NCBI RefSeq assembly: GCF_008011855.1
Contig: NZ_VOUX01000033.1
Coordinates: 1-64,000, forward strand
Direction: 5' to 3'
DNA from: Serratia bockelmannii
GTDB lineage: Bacteria; Pseudomonadota; Gammaproteobacteria; Enterobacterales; Enterobacteriaceae
Length of the DNA: 64,000 nt
Part shown: positions 18,398-27,839 of the stretch, one piece after another
How the letters are laid out: each line of letters opens with the position of its first letter
Position numbering within the stretch: the stretch's first letter is position 1
The notes under the pieces: generated by a model
The model's database searches: none
Seen by the model: the letters and a program-made list of their open reading frames with translations, nothing else
What the model was told of the DNA's origin: nothing
Made by a program: the position numbers and the translations under genes

Positions 18398-19930
18398 TTA
18401 CTGCGCCGGTGCCGGAGCGGGTTCCGCTTCCTGCGCCGGTTCAGCGTCTTCCGCCGGGGCGCCCAGCATGGCGAACTGGCCGATGAACTCCTGCAGCGAC
18501 ATCTTGTTGCCGTTCAGGTCAACCTGATTGTCAGCGTAGTGGAACTTGCTCGCGATCACGCCGTCTTTCTGGGTGGTCAGCTTGAACATCTGGCCCATGG
18601 CCGCCAGGCCCTGCACTTGCTGCTGCGCCAGTTTCTGCGCGTCTTCCTCATTGTAACCCTGCAACAGAGCGGTCTTCGCGGTCACTTCGGTGGCCATCGC
18701 TTCTGGAATGGTCAGGCTGAGATCCAGCTTTTTGACCGCCTGAGCGATCACTTGATCCGGCGACTGTGCCGGGGAGGCGGCCTTGCTCGGATCGGTCATC
18801 GCCAGATCCAGCGTGAAGAGGCTCTCACCCTTGCTGTTTTTCCAGCTCAGCGGGGCGATGCTGAGGCTTGGGTTGCCTTTCAGCAGCATCGGCAGGTTCT
18901 TTTGCAGCATCTCGGAGGTCTGCTGTTCGTAGACGTCCGGATCCAGGTTCTCGCCCTGCTGCAGCAGCGCCATGGTTTGGCGGTTGTAGCTGTCGGAGAA
19001 GTCTTTCAGCGCCTTGCCGTCGACGTTGTCGATTTTCAGCGTCAGTTTACCGGCGCCGAAGTCGTTGCCCTGCACCTTGAGCGCGTCCATGGTGTAATCG
19101 ATCTGGCCGCCGATGTTGCTGCTGCCTTGCTCGCCGAACTTGCTCACCAGATTGAAACCGTCCAACGCCACGGTGTCTTTACCGTCGATCGTCAGTTTGA
19201 ACTGTTTCAGGGTCATCGTCTGATCGCCGAGCTTCACGCCGAACTTGCTTTCGTTGCTGTTGCCTTTCAGGTTGAAGCCCTGGAAGGTGATCTGCTCGTT
19301 TTGGCCGAATTCGTTCGGGCTGGCGAACACGATAGTGTCGCTATTGGCGTCCAGCGCGAATTTTTTCAGATCGCGGGACACGTCGGCGTCAATGGTGGCG
19401 CCGCTGAATTTCAACGAAGATTTATCCTTCTGGTAGTCCAGTGGGATAAAGTCGATGGTGGACGCGGTATCGCCGCTGTACGAGATGCGCGAATCGGCGG
19501 TAAACAGCGATTTGCCTTTGGTGGTTTCAAACAGGCCTTTCACCGCCGGGGTGTTTTCCAGCTCGGTATGCACCGACGCCATGCTCGGCAGCAGGTTGAA
19601 TTTTTTCAGCTGCGCGAACGGGAACGGACCGTGATCGATGGTTTCCAGGAACGCCACTTCTTCACCGGCTTTCAGCGCCGCGTTTTCACTGGTATCCGTG
19701 CCGTCGGAACGCAGCACATAACGCACTTTACTGCTGAACAGGCCGCGCTGGTAATTTTCATAGCTCAGCTTGACGCCGGCTTTCGGCAGGTAGGCTTTCA
19801 GTTGGCCGTTGGCGTTGTCGACGACTTCGCCCATGTGCTGCTCGATCTGTTTCCCGGTGTACCAGGATGCCCCGGTCCATGCTGCGCCAAGAACGACAAT
19901 GACGCTGACAGCGACTAACGATTTTTTCAT
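18398..19930 (-). CDS. ydgA: DUF945 family protein YdgA
   Basis: YdgA is a 510-residue envelope protein with an N-terminal hydrophobic anchor (MKKSLVAVSVIVVLGAAWTG) and a long periplasmic DUF945 region. It ends in an Ala/Pro/Glu-rich tail (after GAPAEDAEP). The biochemical role is unknown. It follows manA on the same strand, as in E. coli, 140 bp downstream of it. Length and start agree with the family. Confidence 0.93.
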   Translation of the reverse strand: MKKSLVAVSVIVVLGAAWTGASWYTGKQIEQHMGEVVDNANGQLKAYLPKAGVKLSYENYQRGLFSSKVRYVLRSDGTDTSENAALKAGEEVAFLETIDHGPFPFAQLKKFNLLPSMASVHTELENTPAVKGLFETTKGKSLFTADSRISYSGDTASTIDFIPLDYQKDKSSLKFSGATIDADVSRDLKKFALDANSDTIVFASPNEFGQNEQITFQGFNLKGNSNESKFGVKLGDQTMTLKQFKLTIDGKDTVALDGFNLVSKFGEQGSSNIGGQIDYTMDALKVQGNDFGAGKLTLKIDNVDGKALKDFSDSYNRQTMALLQQGENLDPDVYEQQTSEMLQKNLPMLLKGNPSLSIAPLSWKNSKGESLFTLDLAMTDPSKAASPAQSPDQVIAQAVKKLDLSLTIPEAMATEVTAKTALLQGYNEEDAQKLAQQQVQGLAAMGQMFKLTTQKDGVIASKFHYADNQVDLNGNKMSLQEFIGQFAMLGAPAEDAEPAQEAEPAPAPAQ

Positions 19931-20070
19931 AGCTCTGTTTCATCCTTTTTTCTTATCACCCTCCGTTGCGTGGGAGGGGCAAATAGGGGCCGCCAAAAAA
20001 CGCCCGCAGGCGTTTAATTGTGGGGGCAGCTCTCGCTTTCAGCAAGCAATTTGCTGAAATTTATCAACGG

Positions 20071-21249
20071 TTAGGCCAGTTGGTTATAAACCCGGGCGAT
20101 GCGGCCGCTGCCGCTGACGTTGACCGGGGATTCGAAGGCGCCGATAAAGCAGGATTCACCCGGTTTGAGCGTCAGGCGCTGCCCGGATTTTTCCAGCGTT
20201 GCTTCGCCGCTGACGCAGAACACGATAGCCGCGCTCCGCTGTGCCAGCGCCTGCGGCGCGGCGGTCAAATCGTGCAGTGAGAAGGCGAAATCTTCCACCG
20301 GGATCGGGAAGAACAGCTCGTTGCCGCGCCGCTCCGGTTGGGTCAGCAGGCCGGAAGCCGGCTGCGGGCGAAACTGCAGGTTGGCCAGCAGCTCGGGCAC
20401 GTCGATAAATTTCGGCGTCAGGCCGGCACGCAGCACGTTATCCGAGTTGGCCATCACTTCCAGCGCCACGCCTTTCAGGTAGGCGTGCGGCGTTTCGGCA
20501 TACAGGAACATCGCTTCGCCCGGCGCGAGCTGCACCACGTTCAGCAGCAGCGGTGAGAACAGGCCGCTGTCGTCCGGATAGAAACCGGCGATGAACCGCA
20601 CGGTATCCCAGGGTTCACCCTGCTGGTTGTTGAGCGCGGCTTTCAGCACGCCGAGTGCCAGCGACTTCTGCTCGCCGCTCATCGTCAACAGGCTGGCGAA
20701 CAGGGTAGACAGATGGGCGGTGTCCGGCTGCTGCAGGAAGGCGGCGATATCGTGGTGCGCGCCGGCGATAGGTTGCAGCAGGGAAACGATATCGGCCAAT
20801 TCACGAAAACCGTTCATCGCCAGGAACGGCGTCAGCGCGAACACCAGCTCGGGCTTGTGATTGGGATCTTTGTAGTTGCGTTCGGCGGCGCTCAGCGGGA
20901 TGCCGGCGGCGTTCTCTTTCGCGAATCCGACCTCGGCCGCCGCTTTGCTCGGGTGGACCTGGATCGACAGCGGCTGATCGGCGCACAGCACTTTAAACAG
21001 GAACGGCAACTCGCCAAAACGGCTGGCGACGTTGGCGCCCAGCTGTTTTGGCTGGTCTTCGTCGATCAGATCGCGCAGCGAACGCAGTTCACCGTCGGCG
21101 CCCGGCACGCGGGAAGGGCTCTTGGGATGGGCGCCCATCCACAGTTCGGCCATCGGCTGATTATCCGGGTTGGCGATGCCGTAAAGACGGGTCAGCGCGT
21201 CGTGGCTGCCCCAAGCGTAATTCTGTACCGCGTTGGTCATTTTTTGCAT
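20071..21249 (-). CDS. manA: Mannose-6-phosphate isomerase, class I
   Basis: ManA interconverts mannose-6-phosphate and fructose-6-phosphate, linking mannose use and GDP-mannose synthesis to glycolysis. The 392-residue sequence begins MQKMTNAVQNYAWGSHDALT. It shows the zinc ligands in LSIQVHPSK, HKPELVFAL and the later YAETPHAYLKGVALE stretch. It is close to E. coli ManA from end to end. In E. coli fumA lies upstream; here fumA is absent and a small secreted-protein gene takes that position. Confidence 0.97.
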   Translation of the reverse strand: MQKMTNAVQNYAWGSHDALTRLYGIANPDNQPMAELWMGAHPKSPSRVPGADGELRSLRDLIDEDQPKQLGANVASRFGELPFLFKVLCADQPLSIQVHPSKAAAEVGFAKENAAGIPLSAAERNYKDPNHKPELVFALTPFLAMNGFRELADIVSLLQPIAGAHHDIAAFLQQPDTAHLSTLFASLLTMSGEQKSLALGVLKAALNNQQGEPWDTVRFIAGFYPDDSGLFSPLLLNVVQLAPGEAMFLYAETPHAYLKGVALEVMANSDNVLRAGLTPKFIDVPELLANLQFRPQPASGLLTQPERRGNELFFPIPVEDFAFSLHDLTAAPQALAQRSAAIVFCVSGEATLEKSGQRLTLKPGESCFIGAFESPVNVSGSGRIARVYNQLA

Positions 21250-21725
21250 GTCGATAAACGTCCTTCTGCGTCATTGCCGCACTATTGGCAATTAACCTTA
21301 TGATTTTATACGGTTAACTCAATCTATGCCGACGACCATCATACCCTCGCGTCGGCAGGAAAAATCATGGGCGCGATCAAAACATCGCCGGATAACGTCG
21401 CGCCCGGCAACGGGGCCAAAGTATAGCGTGATAACGATCGGCGTCTCAATTGGTGCGCAAGTCTCAACGCGGCCCAGAAAATCCGTCGCAAGATTATTCT
21501 TTGGGAGAATGGGTTATTGCCGATAGCCCGCTTATCCTGCGTCATTATTTATTCTTCAACATGTCAAACTATGTCGGCTGAATTTATTTTTTACCGTCTG
21601 AGCCATTCCCTTATTATTATTTTCGCGCTGCGCCGGGCGATCACACGCCGAGCTTAAACCGGCGCGTCAGACCCCTTTACCGTAACGGCCAACGAGTCGA
21701 TTTAACGAAACAAGAGGTCTGTTGC
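21250..21725. other. Intergenic region manA to small secreted protein; nothing recognised
   Basis: These 476 bp hold the divergent promoters. I see no convincing gene: short open frames lack ribosome sites and family resemblance. E. coli has fumA at this place, and no fumA remnant is visible. Confidence 0.6.
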
Positions 21726-22058
21726 ATGAAAAAACTGTTGTTGTTGTTGGGCTTTTGCACCGGCGCAGCTCAGGCGGCGGTGATTGTCGCCTATCCCTAC
21801 GCGGCTCCGCGCGCCGTGGTGATCGCGCCGGCACCGATCGTCGTTGCACCCGCGCCGGTAGCAGTTCCCACCGCGATCGCACCCGTGGCGCACCCGCTGG
21901 CACTTACCGCCGGCGCGGTGGCGACCGGGGCGTATCGGCATAATGAACGGCAGGACGCCTATGACGAGATCAATCATCTGCAGCAACAACGTATCGATGA
22001 GCTCAATCATTTACAGGCGCAACGCATCAATAATTTTAATTCGCGTCATCCGCGTTAA
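21726..22058 (+). CDS. Small secreted Ala/Pro/Val-rich protein, function unknown
   Basis: The 110-residue product has a clear signal peptide (MKKLLLLLGFCTGAAQA) and then a Pro/Ala/Val-rich segment (about 20-60). Its charged C-terminal part carries the near-repeat INHLQQQRIDE / LNHLQAQRINN, probably a short amphipathic coiled coil. GAGGTCTGTTGC precedes the ATG. I do not recognise a named family; it resembles small periplasmic proteins of other Serratia only in general character. Confidence 0.7.
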   Translation: MKKLLLLLGFCTGAAQAAVIVAYPYAAPRAVVIAPAPIVVAPAPVAVPTAIAPVAHPLALTAGAVATGAYRHNERQDAYDEINHLQQQRIDELNHLQAQRINNFNSRHPR

Positions 22059-22289
22059 TGGCTACCCACATTTTTATTCTCCGGACTCATTTCCGGCCGT
22101 TTATTTCGGCGCGGGTTAACCGGCGGAAAATAACCGCGTCATTGATGGGTAAAAGAGATGAAACGTGCTGTGAGATAACTCTCTTAATGCGAATAGTTAT
22201 TATGTCACTATACTGGGAGTGCATGCCGACGGGGGGGTAGCGCGTCGGCCTAACCCTACAATTTTAGGAATTATGCTAAGGAGATCATG

Positions 22290-23687
22290 ATGGCAGGCGT
22301 TCGTATCGAAAAAGACTCTATGGGCCCCATCGAAGTCGCGGCCGACAAGCTGTGGGGCGCGCAAACCCAGCGTTCGTTGGCGCATTTCCGTATTTCCTCC
22401 GAAAAGATGCCGACCGCGCTGATCCACGCGCTGGCGTTGACCAAGCGCGCCGCCGCGCAGGTGAACGTGGATCTGGGGCTGCTGCCGGCCGAGCGGGGTG
22501 CCGCCATCATCAACGCCGCCGACGAAGTGCTGGCGGATCGTCATGCTGACCAGTTCCCGCTGTCCATCTGGCAAACCGGCTCCGGTACCCAGACCAACAT
22601 GAACATGAACGAAGTGTTGGCCAATCGCGCCAGCGAGCTACTGGGCGGCGTGCGCGGTGAAGAGCGCAAGGTGCATCCGAACGACGACGTCAATAAAAGC
22701 CAGAGCTCCAACGACGTGTTTCCCACCGCGATGCACGTGGCGGCGGTGATTGCGCTGCGCGAGCACCTGATCCCCGAGCTGAAAGTGCTGCACAAGACGC
22801 TGAGCGACAAGGCCGAAGCCTACCGCGACATCGTTAAAATCGGCCGCACCCACCTGCAGGACGCCACGCCGCTGACCCTGGGGCAGGAAATCTCTGGCTG
22901 GGCGGCGATGCTGGCGCACAATCTGAAACACATCGAGGACAGTATTCCGCACATCGCCGAGCTGGCGCTGGGCGGCACGGCGGTCGGCACCGGCCTGAAT
23001 ACCCATCCGGAGTACGCGGTGCGCGTCGCTAAAGCGCTGGCGGAATTGACCCATCAGCCGTTCGTCACCGCGCCGAACAAGTTCGAAGCGCTGGCGACCT
23101 GCGATGCGTTGGTGCAAGGGCATGGCGCGCTGAAAGGGCTGGCGGCTTCGCTGATGAAGATCGCCAACGACGTGCGCTGGCTGGCGTCTGGCCCGCGCTG
23201 CGGCATCGGCGAGATCTCGATCCCGGAGAACGAGCCGGGCAGCTCCATCATGCCGGGCAAGGTCAACCCGACCCAGTGCGAAGCGATGACCATGCTGTGC
23301 GCGCAGGTGCTGGGCAACGACGTGGCGGTGAACATCGGCGGGGCTTCCGGCAACTTCGAGCTGAACGTGTTTCGCCCGATGGTGATCCACAACTACCTGC
23401 AGTCGATTCGCCTGCTGGCCGACGGCATGCAGGGCTTTAACGAGCACTGCGCGGTGGGCATCGAACCGAACCGCGATCGCATCACCCAGTTGCTGAATGA
23501 ATCGCTGATGTTGGTGACGGCGCTCAACACCCATATCGGTTATGACAAAGCGGCGGAAATCGCCAAGAAAGCGCACAAGGAAGGGCTGACGCTGAAAGCC
23601 GCGGCGCTGAAGCTCGGCTATCTGACCGAAGCGCAGTTCGATGAATGGGTACGCCCGGAGGCGATGGTCGGCAGCATGCAGAAGTAA
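22290..23687 (+). CDS. fumC: Fumarase class II (FumC)
   Basis: FumC is the iron-independent, oxidant-resistant fumarase converting fumarate and malate in the TCA cycle. The protein is 465 residues from the second of two adjacent ATG codons (22290), at better distance from AAGGAG; 22287 is the alternative. Hallmarks are [49 protein letters not shown] and the superfamily signature [11 protein letters not shown]. Almost every block matches E. coli FumC. Confidence 0.97.
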   Translation: MAGVRIEKDSMGPIEVAADKLWGAQTQRSLAHFRISSEKMPTALIHALALTKRAAAQVNVDLGLLPAERGAAIINAADEVLADRHADQFPLSIWQTGSGTQTNMNMNEVLANRASELLGGVRGEERKVHPNDDVNKSQSSNDVFPTAMHVAAVIALREHLIPELKVLHKTLSDKAEAYRDIVKIGRTHLQDATPLTLGQEISGWAAMLAHNLKHIEDSIPHIAELALGGTAVGTGLNTHPEYAVRVAKALAELTHQPFVTAPNKFEALATCDALVQGHGALKGLAASLMKIANDVRWLASGPRCGIGEISIPENEPGSSIMPGKVNPTQCEAMTMLCAQVLGNDVAVNIGGASGNFELNVFRPMVIHNYLQSIRLLADGMQGFNEHCAVGIEPNRDRITQLLNESLMLVTALNTHIGYDKAAEIAKKAHKEGLTLKAAALKLGYLTEAQFDEWVRPEAMVGSMQK

Positions 23688-23709
23688 CCGCGTTCATCAC
23701 CATCTCTTA

Positions 23710-23736
23710 ACGGGGCGCGGTTGCGCCCCGTCTTTT
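23710..23736 (+). terminator. Rho-independent terminator of fumC
   Basis: ACGGGGCGC (23710-23718) pairs with GCGCCCCGT (23723-23731) around GGTT, followed by CTTTT. It lies 22 bp past the fumC stop, ahead of the convergent peroxiredoxin stop. Confidence 0.88.
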
Positions 23737-24401
23737 CATGCTAATCCTTCCAGCACCGACAACAGCGCCTGCGGCTCCGGCCGCCGGGTGTAATCGGCGT
23801 GCGCTTCGGCGTAGACAATACGGCCATCGGGAGTAATGACGAACCGCGCCGGCAGCGGCAGCGTCCAGCTGTCATCCTGGTTGAACTGCGCCAGATCGAG
23901 GCCGAGCCGCTGTTGATACAGGGCGATCAGCGCGTCCGGCAGGCGGTAACGCAGGCCGAATTGAGCCGCCAGGCGATTGCCTGCATCGCTGAGCAGCGGA
24001 AAGGTGAGATCGTGATCGCGCGCGGCCTGGCGGTTATGCACCGCGCTCTGCGGTGAAATGGCCACGAGCTGCGCGCCGTGATGCGTGATGGCGGGGAGTG
24101 CGGCCTGCAGCGCCTGCAGATCGAGCGTACAGTAAGGGCACCAGACCCCGCGATAGAAACTGATGACCAGTGGGCCCTTCGCCAACAGCGCCGCGGAAGA
24201 GCATGGCCGGTTTTCGCTGTCCGGTAGGATAAAGCCGGGCGCGGCGTCGCCGACCGTCAGCGCGCATTCGGTAATGCCCGACGCGATCTGCGCCTGGGTC
24301 GCCTCACGCATCAGCGCGTGATCTTGCGCCGCGAGTTTGAACGGCAGTTGGTCGGTTTCGAATGCCACTTTGAAGGCATCGAGTTTGTCTTGCAGTGTCA
24401 T
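23736..24401 (-). CDS. Peroxiredoxin-like AhpC/TSA family protein
   Basis: The 221-residue thioredoxin-fold protein carries a WCPYC motif (ISFYRGVWCPYCTLDLQ) at the position of the peroxidatic cysteine, preceded by VGDAAPGFILPDSENRP. It is probably a thiol peroxidase or related redox enzyme in the cytoplasm. ATG 24401 is preferred because CAGGAGAACGC precedes it; a longer frame to 24506 lacks such a site. It is divergent from a LysR regulator, the likely controller. Confidence 0.85.
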   Translation of the reverse strand: MTLQDKLDAFKVAFETDQLPFKLAAQDHALMREATQAQIASGITECALTVGDAAPGFILPDSENRPCSSAALLAKGPLVISFYRGVWCPYCTLDLQALQAALPAITHHGAQLVAISPQSAVHNRQAARDHDLTFPLLSDAGNRLAAQFGLRYRLPDALIALYQQRLGLDLAQFNQDDSWTLPLPARFVITPDGRIVYAEAHADYTRRPEPQALLSVLEGLA

Positions 24402-24504
24402 GCGTTCTCCTGATGGGAATGAGGGGGAGCGCTCATCTTGCCCATTCCTAAATGGCGCGTGTAGACTGCAATAAATGCTAACCGTTATTCCATCAAGGAA
24501 TGTC

Positions 24505-25395
24505 ATGGGTAAATTTGCCGATTACGAAACCTATGCCTGCGTTTACGAGAGCGGTTCCTTTACCGCGGCAGCGCGGCGGCTGCATGTGGGGCAGCCGGCG
24601 GTCTCAAAAGCGGTGGCGCGGCTGGAACAGCAGCTCGGCACGCGCCTGATGCTGCGCTCGACCCACGGCCTGCAGCCGACGGATGCGGGACAGCAGCTGT
24701 ATCAACGCACCCGACGTATCCTTAACGAGCTGGCGGAGACCGAAGCGCTGGTGCAGAGCGCTGGCGAGACCCTGAGCGGCCGGCTTCGGGTCGCTTCGGC
24801 GGCGGTGTTCGCCCGCATCGTTCCCTTGCCTGATTTGACGGCGTTTATGCGCGCCAATCCGCGGTTGAACGTCGATCTGCTGCTGGATGACGGCAATTTG
24901 TCGCTGATTGAAGAGGGCATCGATATTGCCCTGTGTATTGGCGAATTGGAGGATTCCGGCTTTACCGCCCGCAAGCTGGGTGAGGTAAAGCAATGCGTGA
25001 TCGGCACGCCCGGCTATTTTGCCGCTGCCGGTATGCCGCAGCGGCCGGAAGATCTGTTGCAGCATGAGATGGTGATTTACCATCACCGTGGCGGCGGCGA
25101 GCAGTGGCGCTTCAGCCGTGGAGAGGAACAGCGCACGCTGCGGCTGCCAGGGCGCATGCGGGTCAACGCGGCGGAGTGCGTGCGCGAGCTGGTGATGGCG
25201 GACTTCGGTGCTACCGTCGCCAGCGAAGGCATGTTTCGCAACGAGCTGCAAAGCGGGGCGGCGATTGCGGCCTTAGCGGACTGGCAACTGCCGCCGCTGG
25301 CGCTGTGGGCGGTGTTCCCCGGCGGCCATTTCGTTTCGGCCAAGGCGCGGGCCTTTGCCGATTTTGTCCAAACCGCGTTATGCAGGGAGCCGTGA
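24505..25395 (+). CDS. LysR-family transcriptional regulator
   Basis: This is a 296-residue regulator with an N-terminal HTH (FADYETYACVYESGSFTAAA, then LHVGQPAVSKAVARLEQQLG) and a C-terminal substrate-binding domain. ATG 24505 follows AAGGAATGTC. It is divergent from the peroxiredoxin gene and one base ahead of a WYL-domain regulator on the same strand. The architecture suggests control of the divergent peroxiredoxin; the inducer is unknown. Confidence 0.88.
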   Translation: MGKFADYETYACVYESGSFTAAARRLHVGQPAVSKAVARLEQQLGTRLMLRSTHGLQPTDAGQQLYQRTRRILNELAETEALVQSAGETLSGRLRVASAAVFARIVPLPDLTAFMRANPRLNVDLLLDDGNLSLIEEGIDIALCIGELEDSGFTARKLGEVKQCVIGTPGYFAAAGMPQRPEDLLQHEMVIYHHRGGGEQWRFSRGEEQRTLRLPGRMRVNAAECVRELVMADFGATVASEGMFRNELQSGAAIAALADWQLPPLALWAVFPGGHFVSAKARAFADFVQTALCREP

Positions 25396-25396
25396 T

Positions 25397-26086
25397 ATGT
25401 CGCGCGCACAACGTTTACTCGATCTGATGCAGCTGTTGCGTAGCCACCGTTATCCTGTAGCGGGCCATGCGCTGGCGCAGACGCTGGGCATCAGCATGCG
25501 CACGCTGTACCGCGATATCGCCACGCTGCAGCAGCAGGGGGCGGAGATCGCCGGCGAGGCGGGCGTCGGTTATGTGCTGCGCCCCGGCTTCATGCTACCG
25601 CCGCTGATGTTCTCGCAGGCGGAGACAGAAGCACTGGTGCTGGGGATGCGCTGGGTCAGCCGCCACGGCGACAGTCAGCTGGCGAGTGCGGCGGGCCAGG
25701 CGCTGGCCAAGATCGCCGACGTGCTGCCGCCGGCACTGCGGGAGGAGCTTGAGGCCAACACGCTGTTGATAGCGCCGGTTCAGGCGCCGCCGGTGGCGGA
25801 TGAGCTGCGGGTGCTGATCCGTGACACCATCCGCCGCGAGCGCAAGCTGCATATCGACTATCTTGACCTGGCGGGGCAGCGCAGCGAACGCCTGCTGTGG
25901 CCCTTTGCACTGGGCTTTTTCGACCAGTTCCAGATGTTGGTCGCCTGGTGCGAGCTACGCCAGGCCTTTCGTCATTTTCGCCTCGACCGCATCCAGGCCG
26001 CCACGCCGTTGGAACCGCGCTATCCGCGCGGACGGCGGCGGCTGCTGAAAGAGTGGCGCCTCAGCGAGGGCATTGCGGAGCAATAG
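25397..26086 (+). CDS. YafY-type HTH/WYL-domain regulator
   Basis: The 229-residue protein has an N-terminal HTH_11 domain (ALAQTLGISMRTLYRDIATLQQQG). A C-terminal WYL-type ligand-binding region follows (RRERKLHIDYLDLAGQRSE, with LLWPFALGFF). ATG 25397 follows GGGAGCCGTGAT and sits one base after the LysR stop, so the two may be co-transcribed. Regulators of this type often pair with VOC-domain proteins, and one follows 90 bp downstream. Confidence 0.87.
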   Translation: MSRAQRLLDLMQLLRSHRYPVAGHALAQTLGISMRTLYRDIATLQQQGAEIAGEAGVGYVLRPGFMLPPLMFSQAETEALVLGMRWVSRHGDSQLASAAGQALAKIADVLPPALREELEANTLLIAPVQAPPVADELRVLIRDTIRRERKLHIDYLDLAGQRSERLLWPFALGFFDQFQMLVAWCELRQAFRHFRLDRIQAATPLEPRYPRGRRRLLKEWRLSEGIAEQ

Positions 26087-26176
26087 CGGCACGCTGCTGC
26101 CATAAACTGTCAGTCGCGCGCCTTAGTCTGTGCCTATCGGGAACCGGCCGGTTCCCATCATCCAGAGGACAGACCG

Positions 26177-26545
26177 ATGACCCTTCCCAGCATGACCCTG
26201 CTTTACGTCGACAATCCGCTGAACAGTGCCGCCTTTTATCAACGTTTACTGGGACAGGCGCCGGTAGAGCTTTCTCCCGGCTTCGCCCTGTTTGTGCTCA
26301 ACAACGGCTTCAAGCTGGGGATGTGGGCCAAACAGGGGGTAAAACCCGCTGCCACGTTGACCGGCGGCGGCGGTGAGCTGGGCTTCTTGTGCCAGGATCC
26401 GCAAGAGGTCGAGGCGCGCTATAACCAGTGGCGCGAACTCGGGCTGCCTATCGAGCAAACGCCGACCGAGATGGAATTCGGTTACACCTTCGTCGCACGG
26501 GATCCGGACGGCCATCGCCTGCGAGTATATGCCCTCAACGAGTAG
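26177..26545 (+). CDS. VOC (glyoxalase/bleomycin-resistance-like) family protein
   Basis: This 122-residue protein has two beta-alpha-beta-beta-beta halves typical of the vicinal oxygen chelate fold ([21 protein letters not shown] and [19 protein letters not shown]). AGAGGACAGACCG precedes the ATG. It follows the WYL regulator on the same strand. The substrate is unknown; a detoxification or binding role is typical of the fold. Its 3' end overlaps the convergent tus 3' end by 11 bp. Confidence 0.85.
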   Translation: MTLPSMTLLYVDNPLNSAAFYQRLLGQAPVELSPGFALFVLNNGFKLGMWAKQGVKPAATLTGGGGELGFLCQDPQEVEARYNQWRELGLPIEQTPTEMEFGYTFVARDPDGHRLRVYALNE

Positions 26546-27473
26546 CGTCATCGGCATACAGGTGCAAGCGCGGCACCAGCAGCCGCAGCGGCCGGGCGTC
26601 GGGTTTGTAACGGTGTTTCACCGCGTCGACGTCGTAGTTGAGCAGCTCGCCAATCTTTGGCACTGCGGCGCCGCTCTCTACCTGACACAGGGCGATCAGC
26701 GGCAGCGGGCAGGGGTGCTGCACCTGCTTTTGCTGCTGCTGATACCACACGCGGGCGATAGGTTGTACTTTGACCGGCCGCTTGATTTTCAGCGTCGCGT
26801 GCTGCGGCAGACGGCTGACATCGTCTATTTCGCGGCTGACCAGGGCGGCCCACTGTTCACGGCTGTGCGGCGGCACCGCGCGGCCGGCTTTCAGGCTTTT
26901 CTCCAGCTGCGCCAGGATGTCGTCCCGCTTGACGTTTTTGATGATGTGCTTGTTGGCCCAGCCGAAGCGCACCGAGTCGGGGTTGGTCAGGGCGGTGAGG
27001 GTGCGGTAGGCGCTGAGGGTAATCAGCCCGTGCAAATGGGTGTGTACGAACTCGAAACGCTGCTCCGGCGCCAGACCGGAATCGACGGTGATAATCTGCT
27101 CCAGTTCGCCCTTCAGGCGGTTGATCAGCGCCAGCTGCGCCTGCAGCGTCAGATATTCCGGTTGCTCCACCGCCAGACAGATAACGCCGGGCAGGCGCAC
27201 GGCGGCCTTGCTGCTGACATTCTCCCGGTTATGGTGGATGAACAGCCGCTGATAATGCTCCAGCGCCAGATCGCGCGCCGCTTGTCCCACATGCTGTTCG
27301 ACCGCGATATGCGAGATAGCCTGATGTTCCTGGCCTTTTTCAACCTCAGGCAGGCTGAACACCCGCGCTGCCAGCAAGCGCAGCGGGGTGATCTGCTGCT
27401 GCAATGCGCCCAGCGCCTGCTCTAGCTCGACAAAGCAGGCATTCATTCGGCCAATCACATCGTATCTGCTCAT
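26535..27473 (-). CDS. tus: Tus: DNA replication terminus site-binding protein
   Basis: Tus binds Ter sites and blocks the replicative helicase from one side, trapping forks in the terminus. The 312-residue protein begins [20 protein letters not shown]. It retains the long family blocks [51 protein letters not shown] and [17 protein letters not shown]. It is the conserved neighbour of fumC and manA. A Ter sequence lies in its promoter, so autoregulation as in E. coli is likely. Confidence 0.97.
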   Translation of the reverse strand: MSRYDVIGRMNACFVELEQALGALQQQITPLRLLAARVFSLPEVEKGQEHQAISHIAVEQHVGQAARDLALEHYQRLFIHHNRENVSSKAAVRLPGVICLAVEQPEYLTLQAQLALINRLKGELEQIITVDSGLAPEQRFEFVHTHLHGLITLSAYRTLTALTNPDSVRFGWANKHIIKNVKRDDILAQLEKSLKAGRAVPPHSREQWAALVSREIDDVSRLPQHATLKIKRPVKVQPIARVWYQQQQKQVQHPCPLPLIALCQVESGAAVPKIGELLNYDVDAVKHRYKPDARPLRLLVPRLHLYADDATR

Positions 27474-27486
27474 CGTACGCTCCTAT

Positions 27487-27503
27487 TTTAGTTACAACAT
27501 ACT
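27487..27503 (-). promoter_or_regulatory. Replication termination (Ter) site in the tus promoter
   Basis: On the minus strand 27503 to 27487 reads AGTATGTTGTAACTAAA, identical to the conserved E. coli Ter core. It lies 14 bp upstream of the tus start. By comparison with TerB/tus, forks arriving from the right (higher coordinates) should be arrested here. Confidence 0.93.
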
Positions 27504-27839
27504 ATAGGAGAGTAGCAGGCTGGGGGCAACATCGGCGATGGGGAAATACTCGGCTTAACTGCCCGCCCGGCTTACCAGGGGGAAATAGGGCGGGTAGCAG
27601 GGGGAATTCTCTCGCTCGTCTGCCACACATGCGGGTAAGCGTGATTGTCGAAAATAAACCTGGTCTTCTTATGGTTTTGATTCATGGATGAATTTTTTCC
27701 CGCTCGTTTATTTTTTGTTTAGTCCATTTCTCGTTTGCCGTTGTCCAATCGCTGGAACAAACAGAATGGCAGGACGCTATGAGCCCTTGGGGTTATCTTT
27801 TCTTCTGTCATTAACGGGTGCTTTAACAGGAGGTTTACT

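Noticed and set aside
21326-21526. 66-codon frame upstream of the small secreted protein
   Set aside because: It has no ribosome site, a composition like noncoding DNA and no family features.
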